A stretch of 22,550 bases of DNA from an uncultured Desulfovibrio sp. (GCA_947176055.1 CAMWPE010000009.1:1-22550); one strand, 5' to 3'; positions 1 through 7,438 are shown, counted from the stretch's first letter. The notes: generated from the letters alone by a model not told the origin. Translations and numbers: made by a program.

Positions 1-357
1 GGTCCGGAAGTAAAAAGCGCGCGCGCCGGGCAGGCGAATTTTGTCGATAGCTACGTCGATTTCCGCGAGGGCCAGGCGTGGTTGCAATCCCTTCATATCG
101 CCCCCTACGCCAACGGGGGCTACGCGGTGCAGGATCCGGATCGCCCAAAACTCCTGCTTCTTCACGGTCGCGAAATAAGCCGATTGGCGTCTCTTGTCGC
201 CCAAAAAGGATTTACGGTGGTGCCCACGCGCCTTTATTTCAAGAACCGCCTTATTAAAGTGGAGATCGCCCTCGGAAAAGGCAAAAAATTATACGATCAC
301 CGCGAAACCTTAAAGCGACGCGCCGAGGAGATGGATCAGGCCAGGGATATGAGCTAG
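1..357 (+). CDS. smpB: SsrA-binding protein SmpB (5' end outside window)
   Basis: SmpB binds tmRNA and carries it to stalled ribosomes for trans-translation. The reading frame is open from base 1, so the N-terminus lies outside the window; 118 codons remain of a protein usually about 150-160 residues. The visible part matches the SmpB core: GPEVKS then RAGQANFVDSYV, the HIAPYANGG segment, KLLLLHGREISRL, and the RLYFKNRLIKVEIALGKG strand followed by KKLYDHRETLKRR, the hallmark near the C-terminal tail that enters the decoding site. The apparent ATG at 82 is an internal methionine-like position inside the conserved domain and not the start. comEC follows after a 244-bp gap. The identification is secure; only the missing start is unknown. 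Confidence 0.95.
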   Translation, partial: GPEVKSARAGQANFVDSYVDFREGQAWLQSLHIAPYANGGYAVQDPDRPKLLLLHGREISRLASLVAQKGFTVVPTRLYFKNRLIKVEIALGKGKKLYDHRETLKRRAEEMDQARDMS

Positions 358-568
358 ATTCGGGGCGCGAGCGCCGATCCAGTTCTGACCGCCGGTTAAA
401 TTCTCGTTACCCGCGCCCGGTTGATTAAGGCATCGACTAATCGGAGAATGGCGACGGCGCGAGACTGGCGGACGCTTCTCAAGCTCGTCTCCGAAGATAA
501 ATTTAATATAACCGGCGGGCTCGAGCAACCGGAAAAGCTCCGCGTTAACGGAACCCGATTCTTAACTT

Positions 569-583
569 CCGGAGTATCTCCGG
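569..583. repeat. Short perfect inverted repeat upstream of comEC
   Basis: CCGGAG, a 3-base spacer TAT, and CTCCGG form a 6-bp perfect hairpin or dyad 18 bases before the comEC start. There is no T-run, so it is not a terminator. It could be an operator or chance. The rest of 358-601 shows no recognisable gene, terminator or RNA. Confidence 0.35.
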
Positions 584-601
584 CGCGCTCCGCGAAACGA
601 T

Positions 602-3061
602 ATGCGTCATCCTCCCCTTCGTCCGCCCTTGCTATGGCAGTCCTGTTTGCTCGCCCTGATCTCGGGACTTCTCTCCGCGGCGTGGCCAGCGGCTTGTCTT
701 GCGGGCGCCGCTTTCGTATTTTTCTTTGATCGCCGTCTCTGGACTCCGGCCCGGGCGACCCTTTTTTGCCTGGCCTTCGCCGCCGGCTTTCTCGTAGCCT
801 GGTCGCGATTTTCCCAGACTCGCGATCTGGATGCCATTTCCCCGGCGTGGCTGGAAAATCAACTGGAGGACGGGTATATTACGGGCGATATAACAAGCGT
901 TCGGGGGATGCCCGGAAAACGTCTGCGAATCCTGCTCGAAAACGTTAGATATAATAATCTGGAACCGCTTCCCGGCCTTTGCGTCTGGACCTGGGAATCG
1001 CCGCCGCGGGGGGAGAGGCCCCTTCCTGGTCAGTCTGTTCGCATAGCCCGCAAGGTTTCCCGATTTCGCGCTTTCGCGAACTCGGACGGCGAAGAAATTT
1101 ATCCCATGTTCGCCGCGCGGGAGATATATTGGCGAATGGCCAGCTTCGGCGATAAGGGAGATCCCCGACTCTCCGGAAAAGCGGATTATTTCGCCAAAGC
1201 GCGCGAAAAAATCCTGAATGGCTTTATAAAAATTCTTCGTCGCGGGGAAAAAAAGAATTCCCTCTCCCAGGCAAAAGCCCTCCTTATCGCCCTCATTTTT
1301 GGCGACAGATTTTATATAAATTTAAAAACGCGGGATAATTTCGCTTCCGCGAGCCTGGCGCATAGTCTGGCCTTATCCGGTCAACATCTATGCGCGGCGG
1401 CCTTGATCGGTCTTTTATGCGTCCTTGGCTTAGCGCGGGCGAAACCGGGAATTTTTCTGAAATGGCCGCGGGCGCGCCTCGCCGGACTCGCGACTATCCC
1501 TTTCGCGCTCGCCTATTTATGGCTGGGAGACGCTCCCGCTTCCCTGTTGCGCGCTGTGTGCATGCTCGCCGTCCTGGTCTATTTCTCGGCGCGGCGACTT
1601 CCCTGGACAGGAACGGACATCCTCGCGACGGCGCTCGCCGCGATTCTCCTCTATGATCCTCTCTCCATCTACGACGCGGGGCTGCAACTCTCCGTAATCT
1701 GTCTGGTAATTTTAACGATCTCGGCCCCATTATTTAATCGCGCGTTTGGGGACTCGCGCCTCGCGCGTTCCGCGCCGGGGAAAATCGCGCTTCGCGCCGC
1801 GCAAATTCTTGCGGTTTCGTTGTTGATCCAGCTGTTTATCCTGCCTGTTTCCTTGAACTATTTTCATCTAGCCGGCTGGCTGTTTTTCCTCAATCTTCTA
1901 TGGTTGCCGCTTCTCGCGATCATGGTTCTGCCCTTCGCGGTTCTGGGACTTATATTTTCCCTTTTGCCAATCTTCGCGACGCTCTCTTCCGCCGCTCTAT
2001 GGCTGGCGGCGCTCCCATGCCGGTTTATATTAAACGTCTTGAATTTTCTCGCGGCGAGGGGATTATTCGACGAGCCCGCCTTCATCGAGCCGCCATGGAC
2101 AGTTTTTTTGGCTTTCGCGGGTTTGCTCGCCGCGATTTGCTGGCTCGCGGGTCATAAAAATCGTAAGCCGCCGGAAAAAAGCTTTATCTGCGCTCTCCTC
2201 CCCCTTCTCCTCTTTCCTCCCTGCGAAAGATTCCTCAAATCGCTAAATGGAAACCTCGTAATCGAGGCGTTGGACGTTGGTCAGGGACAGGCGATTTTAA
2301 TCAAAACAAGGGGGACGCGGCTTCTCATCGACGGAGGCGGAACTCCCCCGGACCGGTTTGACATGGGACGAAATGTTATCCGGCCCGTTTTGACGAACAA
2401 CGCTCGCCCAGTCATAAACGCCTTGATAAACACCCATCCCGACATTGATCATCTGGGAGGATTTTTCCATCCGCTTAAAACATTCGCGATTGGTCAACTT
2501 TTTCACAATGGCCATGAGCCGGACAAACGCTTCGCTCCGCTATGGCGCGATCTCCGCGTAAAGAATGCCGGAGGCATACTCCGCGAAGGAGACGTAATCG
2601 AATTTGGAGACCCCCTCGACGATCTGCGACTCGAAGTCTTGCATCCTCCAAAAGACGGAAACTTTAAGGGTAACGAAGCGTCGCTTGTAACGCGCCTGAC
2701 GCGGAAGGGCGAAACCCTCGCGATTTTCCCCGGGGACGCTGGTCCCCGCGCCTTACGACGCGTGGCAGCCCATTATCCCGATCTAAAAACACGCGTTTTC
2801 GCGACTCCGCATCATGGCTCAGATAAAAACTTTGAAATTAATTTCTTTAACTCGGCCGCGCCGGAACTGGGTCTGGTTTCCTGCGGCTATAATAACCGTT
2901 GGGATTTTCCCGGTCCGAAAGTAAAAGCCTGGTTCGCGGAACGGGGCATTCCGCTCTTCGCCACTTCGAATCTGGGAAGGATCACTGTAACCTTAAAAAA
3001 GGACGGCGATCTTTCCGTCTCCGCCGCGCTTGAAAAAAATCAAACCTCCTTCGCAAAATAA
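602..3061 (+). CDS. comEC: ComEC/Rec2 family DNA-uptake channel protein
   Basis: ComEC forms the inner-membrane channel that takes up transformed single-stranded DNA. The 819 residues have the full three-part layout: N-terminal membrane segments and a DUF4131-like soluble region (about 1-200), the Competence membrane domain (about 220-515) with ALIFGDRF and SLALSGQHL (the family usually reads LxISGLH), and a C-terminal metallo-beta-lactamase-like domain (about 550-815). The latter shows LDVGQGQAILI (557-567), the metal motif THPDIDHLGG (611-620), FPGDAG (709-714) and PHHGSDKN (736-743). So the nuclease-like domain is complete and its metal ligands are kept. The ATG at 602 has no good ribosome binding site, but the first membrane helix begins at about residue 10, which supports this start. 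It stands between smpB and a sigma-54-driven gene, with no other competence gene in view. Confidence 0.93.
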   Translation: MRHPPLRPPLLWQSCLLALISGLLSAAWPAACLAGAAFVFFFDRRLWTPARATLFCLAFAAGFLVAWSRFSQTRDLDAISPAWLENQLEDGYITGDITSVRGMPGKRLRILLENVRYNNLEPLPGLCVWTWESPPRGERPLPGQSVRIARKVSRFRAFANSDGEEIYPMFAAREIYWRMASFGDKGDPRLSGKADYFAKAREKILNGFIKILRRGEKKNSLSQAKALLIALIFGDRFYINLKTRDNFASASLAHSLALSGQHLCAAALIGLLCVLGLARAKPGIFLKWPRARLAGLATIPFALAYLWLGDAPASLLRAVCMLAVLVYFSARRLPWTGTDILATALAAILLYDPLSIYDAGLQLSVICLVILTISAPLFNRAFGDSRLARSAPGKIALRAAQILAVSLLIQLFILPVSLNYFHLAGWLFFLNLLWLPLLAIMVLPFAVLGLIFSLLPIFATLSSAALWLAALPCRFILNVLNFLAARGLFDEPAFIEPPWTVFLAFAGLLAAICWLAGHKNRKPPEKSFICALLPLLLFPPCERFLKSLNGNLVIEALDVGQGQAILIKTRGTRLLIDGGGTPPDRFDMGRNVIRPVLTNNARPVINALINTHPDIDHLGGFFHPLKTFAIGQLFHNGHEPDKRFAPLWRDLRVKNAGGILREGDVIEFGDPLDDLRLEVLHPPKDGNFKGNEASLVTRLTRKGETLAIFPGDAGPRALRRVAAHYPDLKTRVFATPHHGSDKNFEINFFNSAAPELGLVSCGYNNRWDFPGPKVKAWFAERGIPLFATSNLGRITVTLKKDGDLSVSAALEKNQTSFAK

Positions 3062-3096
3062 TTCCTCATATCTCCCTGGGTAACCGCCAAATTTAT

Positions 3097-3122
3097 AAAA
3101 AAGGAAAAATTTTCCCTTTTTT
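3097..3122. terminator. Weak A/T-rich hairpin after comEC
   Basis: An A6-GG-A5 tract is followed by T4-CCC-T6, giving an imperfect AU-rich hairpin that ends in a T-run on the plus strand. It lies 36 bases past the comEC stop and directly before the sigma-54 promoter. It could end comEC transcripts or bend the DNA at the promoter. The stem is weak, with a bulged C. Confidence 0.35.
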
Positions 3123-3124
3123 CA

Positions 3125-3140
3125 TGGCATACGGCTTGCA
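3125..3140 (+). promoter_or_regulatory. Sigma-54 (RpoN) promoter, perfect -24/-12 match
   Basis: The bases TGGCATACGGCTTGCA match the consensus TGGCAYR-N4-TTGCW at all 16 positions, with GG at 3126-3127 and GC at 3138-3139 in correct spacing. Transcription would begin near 3151, about 36 bases before the ATG at 3187. A sigma-54 promoter requires an enhancer-binding activator; none is encoded in this window and I see no obvious binding site. Confidence 0.85.
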
Positions 3141-3186
3141 AAAAAATAGGACAAATATTTTATAAATAAATAAAAAAGGAAGCGTG

Positions 3187-3639
3187 ATGGAAATAAACGG
3201 CAGTTACCGAGTAGGTTCTCTCTGGAATCTGGACGAAATAGAAAACATCGGTTCCCGCAAAAAAACTTCCCTTGTCCAGGGATCGGGCAATACCGGCGAC
3301 ACCGTCGAAATTTCCGACGAAGCGAAAAAATTGTTTTCCCAAATGATCCATAAATACGACGCCCCGGCGACTTCGTCAGGCTCCGCCGGCGAAGAATCGG
3401 CCCAGAATGAGAATGGCGGCGAAGCGGCCCAGAATACCGGCGGCGGAGGCGGAGGGGAATCTTCGGACACCAATTCCGTAGAAGCCCTGAAAAAGCAGAT
3501 CGAATCTTTGAAGAGCCAGTTATCGGCCCTCGCCGGACAGATTGGCTCCGGAGCCGATTCGGCGACCATGAGTAAGATGAACGCGCTGGAAGCTCAAATA
3601 GCGGCGCTTCAGGCCCAGCTTAACGAAATGGGCGCTTAA
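3187..3639 (+). CDS. FlxA-like coiled-coil protein, probably flagellum-linked
   Basis: 150 residues without signal peptide. Residues 38-53 (DTVEISDEAKKLFSQM) carry the DxVxIS-x-EAK pattern common near the N-terminus of small flagellar and FlgM-like proteins of this bacterial group. A Gly/Ser/Glu/Asn-rich linker with a run of six Gly follows (about 60-95), then a predicted coiled coil (98-148) in two halves, LKKQIESLKSQLSALAGQI and MNALEAQIAALQAQLNEM. The coiled coil resembles the FlxA-like family, known in enteric bacteria as flagellar-regulon genes of unclear role. The ATG at 3187 is preferred to the GTG at 3184 because AAGGAAG ends only one base before the GTG but sits at normal distance from the ATG. 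It has a perfect sigma-54 promoter upstream and a strong terminator downstream, so it is a single-gene unit. The exact function is unknown. Confidence 0.75.
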   Translation: MEINGSYRVGSLWNLDEIENIGSRKKTSLVQGSGNTGDTVEISDEAKKLFSQMIHKYDAPATSSGSAGEESAQNENGGEAAQNTGGGGGGESSDTNSVEALKKQIESLKSQLSALAGQIGSGADSATMSKMNALEAQIAALQAQLNEMGA

Positions 3640-3664
3640 CAAATAATTTTTAATCCCGCTGATT

Positions 3665-3692
3665 GAACCCGCCTCGCGCGGGTTCTTTTTTT
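3665..3692 (+). terminator. Rho-independent terminator of the FlxA-like gene
   Basis: GAACCCGC and GCGGGTTC form an 8-bp perfect stem around the loop CTCGC, followed by seven T. It starts 26 bases after the stop codon at 3639. Confidence 0.92.
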
Positions 3693-3765
3693 GTCGAATA
3701 TAAAATCTCCGCATTTTCAAATTCATGCCCGGCATGTAAGGCGGAGCGTGTTGCCCTGGCGCGGA

Positions 3766-3806
3766 TGAAAAATCGGGACCGGCTGATAATTCGTCCGGTC
3801 CCGATT
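3766..3806 (-). terminator. Rho-independent terminator of the small exported-protein gene
   Basis: A 12-bp perfect inverted repeat (3771-3782 with 3795-3806, AATCGGGACCGG) encloses a 12-base loop. Read on the minus strand the stem is followed by a T-run (CGATTTTTCATC). It lies 48 bases past the stop of the minus-strand gene ending at 3854. Confidence 0.85.
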
Positions 3807-3853
3807 GGGCATTTTGGTTGAAGAGTGTATTAATTTTTTTTATCTGGAAAGGA

Positions 3854-4162
3854 TTAGCGGCCGTAACCCATGGCGACCATCGCTTCGCAGGAGCGCTTTT
3901 GGATACTGCACTGGGCGTTTTCGGCGTACACCTGATCCAGAACTTCCCGCGCTTCGCTGGTGACTTCGTCGGACTGGGATATGACAGGGGAATAAAATTC
4001 CTTTTCCATCATGGCGGAAAAATCGGCGGCCTGAATTTCTTCCAGCGCGTTTTCGCTCATGGCCTGGGTAGGATTAAGGGAGAAACAGAAGGTTCCGGCC
4101 AGGACGATGGCGGCGATAATCAGCGCGGATCCAAATATTGACTTGCCAGACATGCTCTTCAT
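3854..4162 (-). CDS. Small exported protein of unknown function, sigma-54 controlled
   Basis: 102 residues. The N-terminus is a typical Sec signal: KSMSGK, then a hydrophobic stretch (about 9-28) and a likely signal peptidase site after PTQA (residue 34). The mature part is about 68 residues, acidic and mostly helical, and contains exactly two cysteines (85 and 92, CSIQKRSC), which could form a periplasmic disulfide. The C-terminus is EAMVAMGYGR. The start at 4162 is supported by AAGGGAGAG at proper distance on the minus strand; an internal ATG at 4153 is less well placed. A near-consensus sigma-54 promoter lies upstream and a strong terminator downstream. It faces the FlxA-like gene tail to tail. 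I do not recognise the family. Confidence 0.75.
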   Translation of the reverse strand: MKSMSGKSIFGSALIIAAIVLAGTFCFSLNPTQAMSENALEEIQAADFSAMMEKEFYSPVISQSDEVTSEAREVLDQVYAENAQCSIQKRSCEAMVAMGYGR

Positions 4163-4277
4163 TTTCTCTCTCCCTTGGTTTCGCGACTTCCGTCTCTGTA
4201 TATCCCGGCTTCGCGGTTTTATTTCTGTATAAATTTCGCGCGATCCTCGTTTTTTCTCGCGCTCTCGAGTCCTCTAT

Positions 4278-4293
4278 AGCAGAATTTGTGCCA
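4278..4293 (-). promoter_or_regulatory. Sigma-54 promoter, 15/16 match
   Basis: On the minus strand the bases read TGGCACAAATTCTGCT. They match TGGCAYR-N4-TTGCW at every position but one (C for the first T of the -12 element), with GG and GC correctly spaced. The start would be near 4266, leaving about 100 bases of leader before the ATG at 4162. Apart from this site and the terminator at 4533-4561, the 4163-4588 gap holds no convincing gene. Confidence 0.72.
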
Positions 4294-4532
4294 AAATTTT
4301 ACATTGATATTTCCATAAGTTATCCATGGATGAATTCGCGGCGCGGCGTATAATTTTTAGATATGTAAATTTTTCGAGCGCTTTTGTTTTTTCGTTGCCG
4401 GCGGGTTTATTAAAAATCCATTCTAATGGCCTCGTTGAAAAAACATTGGCGTTGACGAAAAGAATCGTCCGGGGAACGCGGCGTGTTTTGGCGATTGACG
4501 CGTTGGTCTGAAAGAGCGCGGACTTCGCTGGT

Positions 4533-4561
4533 CGAAAAGAAAATCCGGCTTCGCGCCGGAT
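4533..4561 (-). terminator. Terminator of the azlC to neuD-like unit
   Basis: ATCCGGC and GCCGGAT form a 7-bp stem around the 5-base loop GCGAA on the minus strand, followed by TTTCTTTTCG. It lies about 28 bases beyond the stop of the acyltransferase gene ending at 4589. Confidence 0.72.
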
Positions 4562-4588
4562 CGATAAAACAGTTTTGGCATGATCCCT

Positions 4589-5209
4589 TTATTGTCTAAA
4601 AATTTTATATGGAGGAACGTCCTTGAAGACGGCCGAGCCGTCGGCTATCGAACATCTTTTGCCTAAAACGATTCCCGCTCCTATAACGGCTCGCGCGCCG
4701 ACGCGGCATCCGTCGCCAACTATAGCGTTTTCCGAAATTATCGCGCCAGGCTCGATTACGCAGAAAGCTCCGACGCGGGCGCCCGCGCCGATTTCGCAAT
4801 TATCGCCTATTAAACAACATTCTCCCAAACGCGCTCGCTCCGCTGCGCGAGCGTATGGCATAATCAGGGTTCCCGGGCCAATTTCGGCGGCGGGAGCCTT
4901 ATTCGCGAGAGGAGTCGCGACGGCCGGAGCCTGGTATTCACAAGTTGTAAGGAGGTTGTAAAAATAATTACGCAACCTGGGACCCGCGCGATAACCAAGA
5001 GTTATCAAGGCTTGCGAAAAAGTTTTCCGCAACAGGTTCAGACTCGATTCGGAACCGACGACGGGAACGCCCGCGACTTCTTTTATTCTCCTGTCACTTA
5101 CGACCACGCCGGCGGCGCGCCAGGGGCCGGGCGCGAGAGCTTCGATTACGGTCGCGCAAAATTCGCCGCCGCCTATCAATAATAATTCGCGATTTTCTCC
5201 GGATTCCAT
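4589..5209 (-). CDS. NeuD/PglD-like sugar O- or N-acyltransferase
   Basis: 206 residues from the preferred ATG at 5209. The N-terminal part begins RELLLIGGGEFCATVIEAL, the nucleotide-sugar-binding start of the NeuD/PglD family. The C-terminal half (about 105-200) is a left-handed beta-helix of hexapeptide repeats such as AIVGDGCRVGARAVIGAG and GIVLGKRCSIADGSAVFKD, ending VPPYKIFRQ. Such enzymes acetylate amino-sugars or nonulosonic acids using acetyl-CoA. The usual catalytic His (in I-x-HDCxIG) is replaced: the matching stretch reads LIGDNCEIG, so His becomes Asp. The start at 5209 is preferred to 5293 because GGAG is well spaced there and the domain begins directly after it; the longer form would add 28 unrelated residues and overlap the upstream gene. 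Last gene of the minus-strand unit. Confidence 0.8.
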   Translation of the reverse strand: MESGENRELLLIGGGEFCATVIEALAPGPWRAAGVVVSDRRIKEVAGVPVVGSESSLNLLRKTFSQALITLGYRAGPRLRNYFYNLLTTCEYQAPAVATPLANKAPAAEIGPGTLIMPYARAAERARLGECCLIGDNCEIGAGARVGAFCVIEPGAIISENAIVGDGCRVGARAVIGAGIVLGKRCSIADGSAVFKDVPPYKIFRQ

Positions 5210-5259
5210 TTTAGCGCTCCAATCCCGATTTTTAACAACAAATAAAAAATAACATTTAA

Positions 5260-5514
5260 TTAATTCCCGAGCCGCGAATGATTCGCCGGCCATGGCAGAA
5301 TCTCCATAGGCAAAACGAGACTAATCTCCCGCAAAATATTTAAAACACGGCGCCGGGAGCCTTCGTAAAACGAAATTTTTACTAGTCCTGAATCGCGCTC
5401 CAGGACGCTGAATAGGGCTTCGTTATCGTCGCTTTCCAGCAAAAACCGGAACATCGCGATATCGCGACGATTTAATCGCGCCAGGATCTTGCCTTCCCGC
5501 GTCACGCGGCCCAT
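5260..5514 (-). CDS. DUF4911-like small protein
   Basis: About 84 residues. The stretch RRDIAMFRFLLESDD then EALFSVLERDSGLVKISF and a hydrophobic helix near the C-terminus match my recollection of the DUF4911 family (a conserved Ile-x-x-x-+-F-x-Leu-Glu start and a -TLD-like segment) found in Desulfobacterota. Function unknown. The start is placed at 5514, overlapping the end of azlD by 13 bases; a GTG at 5505, forming GTGA with the azlD stop, is equally possible, and neither has a clear ribosome binding site. Upstream in-frame codons to 5586 only repeat the azlD sequence in another frame. The overlap implies co-translation with azlD. Confidence 0.68.
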   Translation of the reverse strand: MGRVTREGKILARLNRRDIAMFRFLLESDDNEALFSVLERDSGLVKISFYEGSRRRVLNILREISLVLPMEILPWPANHSRLGN

Positions 5515-5858
5515 CCCATATATCTGGCGCCAATGATCAGGGCGAGACCGAAGGCTATGGTTATAAAATAATTTTTCGAGAACCACGCGACCACTATAGT
5601 AGGCGCGGAAACCATTAGAAAGAGATTGCGCCAGCCAAAGTCGAGTTTCCCGTCATAAATAAATATATCGGGTCCCACAAGCGCGGCCATGACGGCGACT
5701 GGAACGTAATCAAGCCAGCGACGGGCGATTGCGGGGATGGAATTTTCTTTCAAAAGGGTTATGGGCGCGGTTTTTAGCAAAACCGTAACCAGTCCGGCCC
5801 AGAAAAAAGCCAGAAGAAGATTTACGGAATAAGAGTCAGGCCGGATCACGTTTGGCAT
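5502..5858 (-). CDS. azlD: AzlD family branched-chain amino-acid exporter subunit
   Basis: 118 residues with about three to four membrane segments, the size and pattern of AzlD, the small partner of AzlC in branched-chain amino-acid export. Family-like stretches are RRWLDYVPVAVMAALVGPDI (residues 47-66) and the GLALIIGARYMGW end. It overlaps azlC by 23 bases. The ATG at 5858 sits immediately after AAGAGG, too close for good initiation; the GTG at 5849 is nine bases from the same AGAGG and may be the true start, giving a 115-residue protein. Its end overlaps the DUF4911-like gene. Confidence 0.85.
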   Translation of the reverse strand: MPNVIRPDSYSVNLLLAFFWAGLVTVLLKTAPITLLKENSIPAIARRWLDYVPVAVMAALVGPDIFIYDGKLDFGWRNLFLMVSAPTIVVAWFSKNYFITIAFGLALIIGARYMGWAA

Positions 5859-6549
5859 CCTCTTCGCGAATCCTGGAGAGGCATAATCCCAAGGTCGCGC
5901 CCGCTATGGCAGCGAGGGCTATATTCCATTGACCAAGGCCTGAACATTTCAGGGCGATAGACAGGGCCGCCGTAAAAATCGCGACGATTAAATGTCTCCG
6001 GCTTCCGCATTGCGGTATCAAAAGGGCGATAAACATGGCGGTGATGGCGTAATCCAGGCCCAAAGGCCGGACATCGTCCACCAGCGCGCCGCAGAAGGCG
6101 CCGATGGCCGATCCGCCGACCCAGGCGAGTTGCGTCGTCTGATTGCAGACAAACATTGTCACCGTGTTCAGGCGCCAGCCATTTTTAAGAGCGGCGGCGT
6201 GCGATACAAACGATTCGTCGGTAACTCCCCACCCCAGGAAGAAGCGCTTTACGCGATTTACGCCATTCATCCAGGGCGCTTCGGCGGCGGACATGAGCAG
6301 ATAGCGTAAGTTAACTATGCCCACGGCGATAGCCGTAGCCGCGTAACCCGCGCCGTTGCCCCAGAGGCTGGCGAAAACAAACTGCCCGGAGCCTGAAAAT
6401 TGGACGCAACTCATGGCGACAGCCAGCGCGGGCGGGATCCCATTCTTCGTCGCGAGCACTCCGAACGCGAAACCTACGGGGAGATAGCCGAGACAGATGG
6501 GGAGGGCCCTTTTAAATCCTTCGAGCCACGCGTAGATGGACTCGTTCAC
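5836..6549 (-). CDS. azlC: AzlC family branched-chain amino-acid exporter subunit
   Basis: 237 residues, strongly hydrophobic. The N-terminus GFKRALPICLGYLPVGFAFG is the diagnostic AzlC segment, followed by AMSCVQFSGSGQFVFASLW, the NLRYLLMSAA motif and GWGVTDESFVSHA. AzlC and AzlD together export branched-chain amino acids and some toxic analogues through the inner membrane. The start is a GTG at 6549 without an evident ribosome binding site; no better in-frame ATG is near. First gene of the azlC-azlD-DUF4911-neuD-like unit; 79 bases separate it from fliR with no clear terminator, so read-through from nth-cheV-fliR is possible. Confidence 0.92.
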   Translation of the reverse strand: MNESIYAWLEGFKRALPICLGYLPVGFAFGVLATKNGIPPALAVAMSCVQFSGSGQFVFASLWGNGAGYAATAIAVGIVNLRYLLMSAAEAPWMNGVNRVKRFFLGWGVTDESFVSHAAALKNGWRLNTVTMFVCNQTTQLAWVGGSAIGAFCGALVDDVRPLGLDYAITAMFIALLIPQCGSRRHLIVAIFTAALSIALKCSGLGQWNIALAAIAGATLGLCLSRIREEDAKRDPA

Positions 6550-6628
6550 GCCGTAAACCGGAGAGGTTTGATAAAAAAGGGATAAAAATTCGTCATTAAA
6601 AGCAATTCCTGAAACCGTCGTCGCGGCT

Positions 6629-7420
6629 TTAGCGATGGAAGTCGCTCATGGAGCGCATCAGGTTTTCCATCATCGCGTCCATGCCCGTAATGAATTCCTC
6701 TATCTGCTGGGCCATGATGAACAGCAAAAGTCCCACAAAGAAGAAGCCGACGCCAATTTTTATAGGGAAGCCAAACTCCATGATATGCACCTGAGGCGAC
6801 GTTCGCGCCACCAGACCCAGGGCGACCTCGACCATGAACAGGGCGACCATGACCGGAGCGGCGATCTTGAGGGCGAGAATGAACAATTGGGCCGAAAGAT
6901 TCAGCACGTTCCAGAGAATATCGTCGCCCACGAACAAAGCGCCGGGAGGAATGATTTGAAAGGAAGCGGCGAATCCCTTTAACATATAGAGATGGCCGTT
7001 CAAAGCCAGAAATGTGAGCAAACTCGCCATCCAGATAAAAAAAGCCGTAATGCCGGTATTGTTGCCCGTGAGAGGGTCGGCGAAATTTATCATGGTAAAG
7101 CCCATCTGGAAACCGAGCAACTCGCCGCCGGACTGGATCCCTAGAAACAGGAAATTAATGGCCATGCTCAATACAAGACCAATAAAGACTTCGCCGAGGA
7201 GCATCAGAACCAGATCGAAGGGATGCGCCGGCATGTGAGCGCCGGACAAGGCCAGACGCGGCCATACTCCCAGGGTAATGACAATCGTGGCCGCCGCCTT
7301 GACCGGGACAGGAATATTGTTGGTGGAAAATATGGGCAACATGAACATGACGATGCTTACTCGCGTCATCGTGAGAATTATGCTCAATACAGCCCCGGGA
7401 TTGTAATTGAAGATATCCAT
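6629..7420 (-). CDS. fliR: Flagellar export-gate protein FliR
   Basis: 263 residues with about six membrane helices. FliR is a core part of the flagellar type III export gate, together with FliP and FliQ. Visible family features are TRVSIVMFMLPIFSTNNIPV at 19-38, GEVFIGLVLSMAINFLFLG, the QMGFTMINFADP segment, and FMVEVALGLVARTSPQVHI, followed by the last helix. Length is normal. It starts 18 bases after cheV. The usual neighbours fliPQ, flhA and flhB are not in this window, so fliR is separated from the rest of the export genes. The non-flagellar SctT homologue is less likely given cheV beside it. Confidence 0.93.
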   Translation of the reverse strand: MDIFNYNPGAVLSIILTMTRVSIVMFMLPIFSTNNIPVPVKAAATIVITLGVWPRLALSGAHMPAHPFDLVLMLLGEVFIGLVLSMAINFLFLGIQSGGELLGFQMGFTMINFADPLTGNNTGITAFFIWMASLLTFLALNGHLYMLKGFAASFQIIPPGALFVGDDILWNVLNLSAQLFILALKIAAPVMVALFMVEVALGLVARTSPQVHIMEFGFPIKIGVGFFFVGLLLFIMAQQIEEFITGMDAMMENLMRSMSDFHR

Positions 7421-7438
7421 ACCCGGATAAAAGCGCGC

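Noticed and set aside
310..528. Minus-strand open frame overlapping the end of smpB
   Set aside because: It has no ribosome binding site, no domain and overlaps smpB in antisense.
421..729. 102-codon open frame on the plus strand before comEC
   Set aside because: It overlaps the secure comEC start by more than 120 bases, has no ribosome binding site, and no recognisable domain.
4138..4511. Two plus-strand open frames in the gap upstream of the small exported gene
   Set aside because: They cross the sigma-54 site and lack ribosome binding sites and recognisable features.
5210..5293. Longer start for the NeuD-like acyltransferase at 5293
   Set aside because: It would overlap the upstream gene and add residues unlike the family, while 5209 has GGAG at good distance.
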